Source: Mannheimia granulomatis | Lineage (GTDB): Bacteria; Pseudomonadota; Gammaproteobacteria; Enterobacterales; Pasteurellaceae | DNA length: 64,000 nt | NCBI RefSeq assembly: GCF_013377255.1 | Contig: NZ_CP016614.1 | Coordinates: 1,868,501-1,932,500, forward strand | Reading direction: 5' to 3' | Shown here: one piece after another, positions 9,126 to 16,560 of the stretch | Position numbering within the stretch: position 1 is the first letter of the stretch | Layout: each line of letters starts with the position of its first letter | Notes under the pieces: model-generated | The model's input: the letters and a program-made list of their open reading frames with translations, nothing else | Databases searched by the model: none | What the model was told of the DNA's origin: nothing | Translations under genes and position numbers: made by a program

Positions 9126-10520
9126 TTAGAAATTTACGTTAAATTGTTTACACAGTTCGGAAATCACCGTTTCCATTTTTTGGCTACGAGAGCCTTTGGC
9201 TAATAATACAAGCGGTTGTTTTTGCTCAATTTTTTGCAAAATAATCGGCGTTAAAAATTCCACCATTTTTTGTTTATCAGTGAAGTGATTTTCTGCCTTA
9301 TTGCTAATTACCGCACTCTCTTTGCCAAAGCTAACGATTAAATCTAAATTCGCCTGAGCAGCAAAATCCGCTACCTCTTGATGGCAGACTTCGCTTTCTG
9401 CCCCTAATTCCGCCATATCACCTACTGCAAAAATTCGATAAGCAGGGTAATTTTGTAATACTGAAACTGCCGATTTCATTGAATCTACATTGGCATTGTA
9501 AGTATCATCAATGAACAAGCAATCCTCATTAATCTGCACCGGATACAAACGCCCTTTTACCATTGAACGCTGCTCAAGACCTGCTTTAACCGCCTCAAGT
9601 GTTGCCCCTACCGACATTGCAAGTGCAGTTGCCGCCAACGCATTGCTGATATTATGGCTGCCTAAATAGGGCAACTGAATTTCAGTTTCGCCTTGTGGCG
9701 TGTGTAACGTAAAACGTGAGCCATTTAATTGCAGCTCAACATTATCCGCCCAGTAATCCGCGTAAGAATCGCTATCTGAGCTAACGTAAGAGAAAGAATT
9801 TAGCTCGTGCGAGCCAATTTCTTGCTGCCACTGCGGATAGTAGAAAGCTAAGTTTACAATCGCCTTACCACCTTCTTTCAAACCGCGGTAAATCTCACCT
9901 TTGGCTTTTGCCACACCTTCTAGCGAACCAAACCCCTCTAAATGCGCGGCAGCAACATTATTCACCAAGCAAGCATCAGGTTGTGCAATCGAGGTTGTGT
10001 AAGCAATTTCGCCAATGTGATTCGCCCCCAGCTCAATCACCGCATATTTATGCTGTTCGGTTAAGCGAAGCAAGGTCATAGGCACACCTAACTCATTGTT
10101 TAAGTTACCGAAAGTATAGAGAACTTCATCTTCACAAGCGGTCATTTTTTGCAAAATTTTTGCAGTCATCTCTTTCACGGTTGTTTTGCCGGAAGAACCT
10201 GTCATCGCGACCGTTTTCGGATTTAGTTTCGCCTTTAACCACTTTGCTAATTCACCCAATGCCAAATGGGTATCCGCCACAATAATTTGCGGTACGTTAA
10301 TCTCACATTCCCGCTCAACCACTACCGCCACACAGCCTTGTTCAACAGCATTGACAAGATAATTATGGGCATCAAAATTTTCGCCCTTCAATGCAAAAAA
10401 TAAGCCGTTTTCGACCGCTTGACGGGTATCTGTGCTGGTAGTTTCCACAACTGTTTCGCCATTTCCGACAAGTCGAGCATTTAAGATTTCAGCAATTTGC
10501 TGGGTTGTTAGTTTTATCAT
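9126..10520 (-). CDS. murF: UDP-MurNAc-tripeptide--D-Ala-D-Ala ligase MurF
   Basis: Adds the D-Ala-D-Ala dipeptide to complete the UDP-MurNAc-pentapeptide. The 464-residue protein has an N-terminal substrate-binding domain, the P-loop TGSSGKTT at about 107-114, the ELGANHIGE segment, and the C-terminal domain with DDTYNANVDSM and AVGDMAELG. It is separated from murE by 216 bases carrying an inverted-repeat element; elsewhere in this cluster the gaps are mostly much shorter. Confidence 0.97.
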   Translation of the reverse strand: MIKLTTQQIAEILNARLVGNGETVVETTSTDTRQAVENGLFFALKGENFDAHNYLVNAVEQGCVAVVVERECEINVPQIIVADTHLALGELAKWLKAKLNPKTVAMTGSSGKTTVKEMTAKILQKMTACEDEVLYTFGNLNNELGVPMTLLRLTEQHKYAVIELGANHIGEIAYTTSIAQPDACLVNNVAAAHLEGFGSLEGVAKAKGEIYRGLKEGGKAIVNLAFYYPQWQQEIGSHELNSFSYVSSDSDSYADYWADNVELQLNGSRFTLHTPQGETEIQLPYLGSHNISNALAATALAMSVGATLEAVKAGLEQRSMVKGRLYPVQINEDCLFIDDTYNANVDSMKSAVSVLQNYPAYRIFAVGDMAELGAESEVCHQEVADFAAQANLDLIVSFGKESAVISNKAENHFTDKQKMVEFLTPIILQKIEQKQPLVLLAKGSRSQKMETVISELCKQFNVNF

Positions 10521-10570
10521 TTTGTTTTTCTTATATAAATCATTAAATATGAGCGTATATTAACTCTGCC

Positions 10571-10722
10571 AAATCTCCCCTAACCCCTCTTTGCTAAAGA
10601 GGGGAATCAGATCTACACAAATTTGAAGTTTATTTTCTACATAAAACCGCAAATCGCCAGATGAACTAAAAATATGCTTTGCACGAGCACCCCTCTTTAG
10701 CAAAGAGGGGAGGGGGAGATTT
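10571..10722. mobile_element. MITE-like inverted-repeat element between murE and murF
   Basis: A 152-base non-coding block has matching inverted ends of about 33 bases. The left end begins AAATCTCCCC and ends in CCCCTCTTTGC TAAAGAGGGG (to 10604); the right end (10690-10722) carries the complement, CCCCTCTTTAGCAAAGAGGGG then AGGGGGAGATTT. Each end also folds on itself. The 85-base core has no open frame. It resembles a miniature non-autonomous element; mobility is inferred. Confidence 0.7.
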
Positions 10723-10736
10723 GATTAAAATAAATG

Positions 10737-12230
10737 TTAAAGGTATCTTCTCGCCGTTTCCTGATCCGAAAAATGCAATTTCTCCGCCCCAATTATTTGA
10801 TAATCTTCGTGGCCTTTGCCTGCAATTAAAATCACGTCACTAGCTTTAGCTTGTTCGATTGCCGTTTTAATCGCTTCTTCACGATTGTGGATAATTTGTA
10901 CCGTTTGTGGTTTCGCGAAGCCTTTAACAATATCTGCCATAATATTTTGGTTATTTTCGGTGCGAGGATTATCGTCTGTAGCAATCACTTTATCTGCGAG
11001 TTTTTCTGCAATTGCTGCCATTAATGGGCGTTTGCCCGCATCTCTGTCTCCGCCACAGCCGAAAATGCAGTAAAGTTCGCCTTCACAATGCAAGCGTGCA
11101 GCCTGTAAGGCTTTTTCTAAGGCATCAGGCGTATGGGCATAATCCACAATCACCATTGGTTTATTGTTTGCAGTAATGCATTCCATTCTACCTGCCACGC
11201 CGACCAAATTCGGAGCAGTTTTCACTAATTCATTAATATTAAAACCAAGCGCCAGCAAGCCGGCAAAAGCAGTGAGTAGATTACTCACATTGAACGCCCC
11301 GATTAAGCGACTGCTAAGTTCACCATTTCCCCAACTTGAAGCAAATTTAATGCTTGCCCCTTGGAGGGTAAATTTTACCTCTGTGGCTTTCACAAAACGG
11401 TGGTTACTTAAAAAATCCGGCTGAGTGCTAACAGCAACTGCATTTGGTAATTTGTTTAGCCATTTTGCACCGATTTCATCATCAGCATTGATTAGTTGAG
11501 TGTGGGTTTTCAGCTCACTGAATAAACGGAATTTGGCTTCGGCGTATTCTTCCATTGTGTTGTGATAGTCGAGATGATCGCGACTTAAGTTTGTGAATAT
11601 TGCCAAATCAAATTCTAAAGCTTCCGCTCTAAATTGAGCCAAACCGTGTGAGCTAACTTCCATTGCACAGAAATCTGCCCCTTGTTCTACAAAATCGGCT
11701 AAATTGCGTTGGATTTCAATCGCAGAGCCTGTGGTATTTACTGCTTCTTGTACTTTGCCATATAAACCGTTGCCAATGGTTCCCATCATTGCAGATTTTC
11801 CACCTAATAAATTCCGCCATTGTGCTAGTAATTGGGCCGTAGTCGTTTTTCCGTTAGTGCCAGTAATGCCCGATAAGACTAGTTTTTGTGATGGATTGTC
11901 GTAAAAAGCTCCTGCAATCTCAGACAGTAATTTGGGAAGATGTGGTACCGAAACTACCTTACAACAAGCGGTACGATCTAGGTTAAATTTTGCAAATGCA
12001 GGATCTAACTCAACTTCAAATTGATCATCATCCGCTTCTGCCAGCACAAGGCTTGCACCTTGCTCAATCGCTTTATTAATAAATTGTCTGCCATCAACTT
12101 GGTGACCTTTTAATGCCACAAAGAGATCGCCTTGTTTGATTTGGCGGCTATCCAAGGTCATTTCATTTAGCTCGGTTAATTCTTCAACCCAAGCATCTAG
12201 CTCTGTCAGAAAAGGAAGTAAACGTTTCAT
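10737..12230 (-). CDS. murE: UDP-MurNAc-dipeptide--meso-diaminopimelate ligase MurE
   Basis: Adds the third stem-peptide residue. The motif DNPR (within TDDNPRTEN) marks the meso-diaminopimelate-specific form found in Gram-negatives. The 497-residue protein has the P-loop GTNGKTTT at about residues 124-131, the SSHGLAQ substrate segment and the C-terminal HTPDALEKAL. It begins 8 bases after ftsI ends, and its 3' end is followed directly by the inverted-repeat element that separates it from murF. Confidence 0.98.
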   Translation of the reverse strand: MKRLLPFLTELDAWVEELTELNEMTLDSRQIKQGDLFVALKGHQVDGRQFINKAIEQGASLVLAEADDDQFEVELDPAFAKFNLDRTACCKVVSVPHLPKLLSEIAGAFYDNPSQKLVLSGITGTNGKTTTAQLLAQWRNLLGGKSAMMGTIGNGLYGKVQEAVNTTGSAIEIQRNLADFVEQGADFCAMEVSSHGLAQFRAEALEFDLAIFTNLSRDHLDYHNTMEEYAEAKFRLFSELKTHTQLINADDEIGAKWLNKLPNAVAVSTQPDFLSNHRFVKATEVKFTLQGASIKFASSWGNGELSSRLIGAFNVSNLLTAFAGLLALGFNINELVKTAPNLVGVAGRMECITANNKPMVIVDYAHTPDALEKALQAARLHCEGELYCIFGCGGDRDAGKRPLMAAIAEKLADKVIATDDNPRTENNQNIMADIVKGFAKPQTVQIIHNREEAIKTAIEQAKASDVILIAGKGHEDYQIIGAEKLHFSDQETARRYL

Positions 12231-12238
12231 AGTGTGCC

Positions 12239-14299
12239 TTAATTAACTCTGCGTTCTAATTTTATTTCACGTACTGCACTTTGTGTATCTTCAGTTAAAT
12301 TATCCGGCTTGATATTACGTTGTTTCAGCGTATAACCCATAATGCGGGAGAAAAGTGGGGCGGAAACAAAACCACCGTAATAGTTACCGGCTTTTGGTTC
12401 ATTCACTAATACCACTAACGCAAAACGCGGATCACTTGCCGGGGCTAAACCGGCGGTATAAGCGATATATTTTTCTACATATTTGCCATTTTCTAATTTA
12501 CGGGCTGTACCGGTTTTAATCGCAACACGGTAGCCATCTACTGCCGCACGCTGCCCACCTTCGCCTTTAGCTGCCACACTTTCCATCATATGTACAACAT
12601 CGCGGGTGATTTTTTCCGGCAATACACGCTCACCTATCACAGGCGGATCCACTTTAGTAATCGACAGTGGACGATAAATACCGAAACTACCTAAGGTTGC
12701 ATAAGCTCGTGCAAGTTGTAATGGCGTTACATTTAAGCCATATCCATAAGAGAGCGTTGCCCGTTCAATATCTGCCCAGCGTTTGCGATCACCATTAGAC
12801 CCTCGCTGCTCGCCTAGTCCCAATCCGGTGTCTTTACCAAAGCCGATTTTGGTGTAAGTATCAACTAAAGCAGTCGATGGCATACGTAATGCTAAGCGGC
12901 TCACCCCAATATTACTGGATTTCTGCAAAATTCCGGTAAGCGTCAAGCTATCTCTTGGAGCAACGTCTTTAATGGTATGTCCATTTACCACAAACGGACG
13001 AGTGCTGATAACTTCATCACGATAAGTTACCCCTTGCTGTAATGCAGTTAAAACAGTAAAAGGTTTTACTGTTGATCCTGGTTCAAAAGTATCGGTAATT
13101 GCGCGGTTACGCATTAGCTCAGGCTTGAAGCTGTCTCTCTTATTCGGGTTGAAAGATGGTGCATTTGCCATCGCCAGAATCTCACCGGTCTGTACATCTA
13201 CCAACACGGCTGTACCTGACTCTGCATTATTTTCCTGAACCGCCTTTTTAATCTCACCGTAAACCATTGATTGCAATTCTTCATCAATGCTGAGCATTAC
13301 ATCTTGCGGATCGTATTGTTTTTCCGAACGAATATTTTCAACAATATTACCTTTAGCATCTTTACGGATAATTTGCTTACCGTTTTTACCGATAAGCAGT
13401 GAATCAAAGCTACGCTCTAAACCCTCAGAGCCATGCATATCATCTTTATCAGTAAAACCGATAAGTTGGGAAGACTCTTCTGCTAATGGATAAAAACGGC
13501 GAGATTCCACTTTCACTACCAATGCACTAATATCAAGTTCTTTTGCATATTCGCTAATCGCTTCCGATTCGTGGCGGGAAAGATAAACAAATCGCTGACG
13601 GTTTTTTGCATAAAGCTCGGTCATTACATCATTGTATGAACGTCCGATTTCTTTACTTAATGCTTGGAATTTTTTGCGTTCTAATTCGGCATTTTCATTA
13701 TCCAAACGCAAAAAAACAGAATTCGGATTATTTCGTACTTTTTCAAGTAAGGTGTTGTAATCTAATCCTGTTACTTGAGAAAGCTGTGTCCAATAGCCCT
13801 CACTTTTAGTATTTAGCGTAGAGCGAGGGTCAAAATCCACTTTCTCTTTAGAAACATTTTTCTTTTCAATAAATTTATTAACGCTTGCTTCAATCTTGCT
13901 TTTAGATGTTTCCATCTCAATTGCCAAGGCCCGCCAACTTTCGTTTGATCGGCGTAGCTTAGTGTCAAAATATTCTCTTGGATCTAAAGTTAATGAATAC
14001 ATTGGCACACTGATAGAGAGAAAGCGTCCGTTGCGATCTAAAATTCTGCCGCGAGTAAATTGTAGTTCTTTAGTCCGCAGTGAGCGGTTATTTGCTTCTT
14101 TAATTAATCTTTCCGAATCAACAAGTTGAATATAAGCTGCTTGGCCTAACAAGCCCGCAACCATGACAACCATCAAAAAAGCAACAACTGCAAAACGTTT
14201 TGGTAAAAAACTCGGTAATTTTTTACTGTCCGCTTTTTGAGATTCTGCTTTATTAATAGGCGTTTCTTTTTTACGCTTTAATTTGACTGATGTAACCAT
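12239..14299 (-). CDS. ftsI: Septal transpeptidase FtsI (PBP3), unusually long
   Basis: FtsI cross-links septal peptidoglycan in complex with FtsW. The 686-residue protein has a short cytoplasmic tail, one membrane segment at about 34-54, a dimerisation/pedestal domain and a transpeptidase domain with the nucleophile motif STVK at 409-412, SSN at 461-463 and KTGT at 595-598. In E. coli PBP3 these motifs start at 307, 359 and 494, so about 100 extra residues lie before the active site. About 86 of them fall between residues 120 and 240, where a segment of about 40 residues seems present three times (around 121, 169 and 210) against once in E. coli. The transpeptidase domain is otherwise standard. 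It overlaps nothing and is followed by murE after 8 bases. Confidence 0.96.
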   Translation of the reverse strand: MVTSVKLKRKKETPINKAESQKADSKKLPSFLPKRFAVVAFLMVVMVAGLLGQAAYIQLVDSERLIKEANNRSLRTKELQFTRGRILDRNGRFLSISVPMYSLTLDPREYFDTKLRRSNESWRALAIEMETSKSKIEASVNKFIEKKNVSKEKVDFDPRSTLNTKSEGYWTQLSQVTGLDYNTLLEKVRNNPNSVFLRLDNENAELERKKFQALSKEIGRSYNDVMTELYAKNRQRFVYLSRHESEAISEYAKELDISALVVKVESRRFYPLAEESSQLIGFTDKDDMHGSEGLERSFDSLLIGKNGKQIIRKDAKGNIVENIRSEKQYDPQDVMLSIDEELQSMVYGEIKKAVQENNAESGTAVLVDVQTGEILAMANAPSFNPNKRDSFKPELMRNRAITDTFEPGSTVKPFTVLTALQQGVTYRDEVISTRPFVVNGHTIKDVAPRDSLTLTGILQKSSNIGVSRLALRMPSTALVDTYTKIGFGKDTGLGLGEQRGSNGDRKRWADIERATLSYGYGLNVTPLQLARAYATLGSFGIYRPLSITKVDPPVIGERVLPEKITRDVVHMMESVAAKGEGGQRAAVDGYRVAIKTGTARKLENGKYVEKYIAYTAGLAPASDPRFALVVLVNEPKAGNYYGGFVSAPLFSRIMGYTLKQRNIKPDNLTEDTQSAVREIKLERRVN

Positions 14300-14301
14300 T
14301 T

Positions 14302-14613
14302 TTATTCAACTAAAATTATTTCTTGCTCTTTTTTAATCGGTTGTAAACCAAAGGACTTCGCTGCGGCATCTACCCTTGCCCTTCCACTGCGACTGTTTTC
14401 TTCCAGCAACAAATTCGTATACTGACTTTCTAATCGCTGATTAGCTTGTATAAGCTGACCTTGCTCACTAACTAATAAACGGGTTTGGTGTGTTACCCAA
14501 ATTGTAGCAACCGCTGAAATAACCACGCCTATCAATAGTAAAATCGCGACCTTGTTATGACTAAAAATGTCATCAATAATAATTTGATGTAAAGGATAAC
14601 GTTCGTTTGACAT
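14302..14613 (-). CDS. ftsL: Cell division protein FtsL
   Basis: FtsL is a small bitopic divisome protein that pairs with FtsB and FtsQ and activates FtsWI. The 103-residue product has a cytoplasmic tail, one membrane helix at about 22-44 and a periplasmic coiled coil (QLIQANQRLESQYTNLLLEENS). It lies between rsmH and ftsI with a 2-base gap to ftsI, the standard place. Sequence identity is low in this family, so the call rests on size, topology and position. Confidence 0.93.
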   Translation of the reverse strand: MSNERYPLHQIIIDDIFSHNKVAILLLIGVVISAVATIWVTHQTRLLVSEQGQLIQANQRLESQYTNLLLEENSRSGRARVDAAAKSFGLQPIKKEQEIILVE

Positions 14614-14628
14614 AGCGATTCCTATAAA

Positions 14629-15567
14629 TTAACGCTTTTCGGCAATACGTAATACTGCACTACGCGAGCGAGTATTTGTTTCAATTTCGGCTTCACTCGG
14701 CATAATTGCTTTACCGATGGTTTTTAGTGGAATGTTTTTATTCAGCTCAGATTCTAAAATCGGTAATCCTCTCGGTACTTCCATTCCTTTACTATGCTTA
14801 CGCATAAACTGCTTGACCATACGGTCTTCAAGAGAATGGAAACTGATAATCGACAAACGGCCTTCCGGTGCCAATACACTTAAAGCTGCATTTAAGGCTT
14901 TCTCCAACTCATCTAATTCACTATTAATAAAAATTCGAATTGCTTGAAATGAGCGAGTCGCAGGATGTTTATGTTTATCTTTAAACGGCACTGCATCGCT
15001 AATAATTTGCGCTAATTGTAAAGTACGGGAAATTTTTTCATTTGCAGATTTATTGTAAGAAACGACCGCTTGTGCAATACGTTTAGCAAAACGCTCTTCA
15101 CCAAATTCTTTCAGCACCCACGCTAAATCGTCCACTGAAACTTGTGCCAGCCACTCTGCGGCAGATAAACCTTTGGTAGTATCCATGCGCATATCCAAAG
15201 GCCCGTCACGCATAAAGCTAAAACCGCGTTCAGCTTCATCAAGCTGTGGGGAAGATACACCTAAATCTAATAATATTCCGTCAATTTTGCCTATTAATCC
15301 CATCTCCTCACAGATTTCAGGAATAGCAGAAAAAGCCGTATGTTTGATTTGAAAACGAACGTCGCTGATAGTGTTCGCCTCTGCAATAGCACGGGGATCG
15401 CGGTCTGTCGCAATCAAACGACCATATTCACCTAACTTAGAAAGAATTAAACGAGAATGGCCTCCTCGCCCGAAAGTGCCGTCAATATAAATACCGTTTG
15501 GCTTAATTGCCAAACCTTCAACAGCTTCGTGCAAAAGAACGGTAATATGTTTTGGAGAATCACTCAT
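14629..15567 (-). CDS. rsmH: 16S rRNA m4C1402 methyltransferase RsmH
   Basis: RsmH (MraW) uses SAM to methylate N4 of C1402 in the ribosomal P site. The 312-residue protein has the SAM-binding motif GTFGRGGHS near the N-terminus, DLGVSSPQLD in the middle and the FHSLEDRMVK motif of the family near the C-terminus. It lies between mraZ and ftsL as in most dcw clusters, with a 19-base gap to mraZ. Confidence 0.97.
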   Translation of the reverse strand: MSDSPKHITVLLHEAVEGLAIKPNGIYIDGTFGRGGHSRLILSKLGEYGRLIATDRDPRAIAEANTISDVRFQIKHTAFSAIPEICEEMGLIGKIDGILLDLGVSSPQLDEAERGFSFMRDGPLDMRMDTTKGLSAAEWLAQVSVDDLAWVLKEFGEERFAKRIAQAVVSYNKSANEKISRTLQLAQIISDAVPFKDKHKHPATRSFQAIRIFINSELDELEKALNAALSVLAPEGRLSIISFHSLEDRMVKQFMRKHSKGMEVPRGLPILESELNKNIPLKTIGKAIMPSEAEIETNTRSRSAVLRIAEKR

Positions 15568-15586
15568 CTGCGGTTCCGATTATTTG

Positions 15587-16045
15587 TTATAGAGAAAGAT
15601 TTTTCAGTGCATCGCAATCCAACATTTCTGCTGAACTACCAAAAGCAAGATCCTCGGCAATTTGAGCCTGCCATTGTTTATCTTGCCAAATTTCAAATTT
15701 ATTTAACTGCCCAACTAGCATAATCTGCTGTTCAAGTTGAGCATGCTGACGTAACGCCGGGCTTAATAGCACACGCCCTGCAGAATCCATTTCACATTCG
15801 GTTGCAAAACCTTGCATCACACGTTGGATTCTTCGTTGAACTGGGTCAAAATTTGACAACGCCAATAATTTTTGCTCAACCACTTCCCATTTATGTAATG
15901 GATAAAGCAACAAACATGGTTGGCGAATATCTACGGTACAAACCAAAATGCCATGATGCTTTTCTAACAATTCGGCACGATAACGTGTCGGAATTGCGAT
16001 CCGCCCTTTACTATCAATGCTGATTGAACTAACACCACGAAACAT
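15587..16045 (-). CDS. mraZ: Transcriptional regulator MraZ
   Basis: MraZ is a ring-forming DNA-binding protein that represses its own dcw promoter. I take ATG 16045 (MFRGVSSISIDSKGRIAIP) as start, giving 152 residues; a longer frame to 16114 would run through the operator and is not credible. The two AbrB-like halves carry DSKGRIAIPTRYR at about 11-23 and DSAGRVLLSPALR in the second half. It is the first gene of the cluster, with its operator 45 bases upstream. Confidence 0.97.
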   Translation of the reverse strand: MFRGVSSISIDSKGRIAIPTRYRAELLEKHHGILVCTVDIRQPCLLLYPLHKWEVVEQKLLALSNFDPVQRRIQRVMQGFATECEMDSAGRVLLSPALRQHAQLEQQIMLVGQLNKFEIWQDKQWQAQIAEDLAFGSSAEMLDCDALKNLSL

Positions 16046-16089
16046 TTTGATCTTTTCCCTATTTAGAAGAGGTAAAATTAGGATAAAGT

Positions 16090-16114
16090 TCCACAATACT
16101 CCACTTTTTCCCAC
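16090..16114 (-). promoter_or_regulatory. MraZ operator (three 10-bp-spaced boxes)
   Basis: On the minus strand the boxes TGGG, TGGA and TGGA occur exactly 10 bases apart (starting at 16113, 16103 and 16093). This matches the known MraZ site of TGGG-type repeats with 5-6 base spacers upstream of mraZ. It should give autorepression of the dcw operon. The two downstream boxes deviate by one base from TGGG. Confidence 0.85.
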
Positions 16115-16179
16115 TTAATTGATGAATTTTATAGATTAGTTGTACATCTATCAAGGAGTTTTAGTTTCTTTACAAAATG

Positions 16180-16205
16180 AAAGCCCATCTTTTCAGATAG
16201 GCTTT
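16180..16205. terminator. Terminator-like hairpin
   Basis: Arms AAAGCCCATCT (16180-16190) and AGATAGGCTTT (16195-16205) pair with one mismatch around a 4-base loop, followed by T-rich sequence on both strands. It probably ends transcripts from the rnr-small membrane gene pair before the dcw promoter. Confidence 0.65.
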
Positions 16206-16240
16206 TGTGATTTTTAACTGTTTTTGCAAATTTTTACCAA

Positions 16241-16282
16241 AAATAAACCGCTTGTATCATTGAATATACAAGCGGTTATTTC
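16241..16282. terminator. Uptake-sequence inverted pair, terminator-like
   Basis: ACCGCTTGTAT and ATACAAGCGGT face each other within 42 bases just past the stop of the small membrane gene at 16291. The pair forms a long stem flanked by AT-rich tails. Dual use as uptake site and terminator is well known in this family. Confidence 0.75.
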
Positions 16283-16290
16283 AAGTTGTT

Positions 16291-16560
16291 CTATCTACGT
16301 TCTAGCAAAAACTTTCCTCCTGCAATCACGCCATAAACAATCCAATAAAATAGAATTGAACTAAAAAACAGCGTAGTGGTATGAGGCAACCAATAATAGA
16401 TCCCCAACACTTCAACTGTACGGCATTCTAGGCGTTGCGTATAGGTTAACTGAGTTAAATTACCGCAATCATAAGGGAGATAAGTAAACACAAAATAACT
16501 GATTACTGCCATCAGTAATGCAAATAAAATGCTAAACAGAATCTGTTTTTTGTAGTTCAT
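16291..16560 (-). CDS. Small membrane protein, unknown function
   Basis: I do not recognise this 89-residue protein. It has a basic N-terminus, a hydrophobic segment at about 6-27, a central stretch with two cysteines (YDCGNLTQLTYTQRLEC) that would face the periplasm if residues 6-27 span the membrane, and a second hydrophobic segment at about 58-83, ending in LLERR. Its ATG directly abuts the rnr stop codon, so it is co-transcribed and probably coupled to RNase R. The two cysteines in the exported loop could form a disulfide. No function can be assigned. Confidence 0.75.
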   Translation of the reverse strand: MNYKKQILFSILFALLMAVISYFVFTYLPYDCGNLTQLTYTQRLECRTVEVLGIYYWLPHTTTLFFSSILFYWIVYGVIAGGKFLLERR

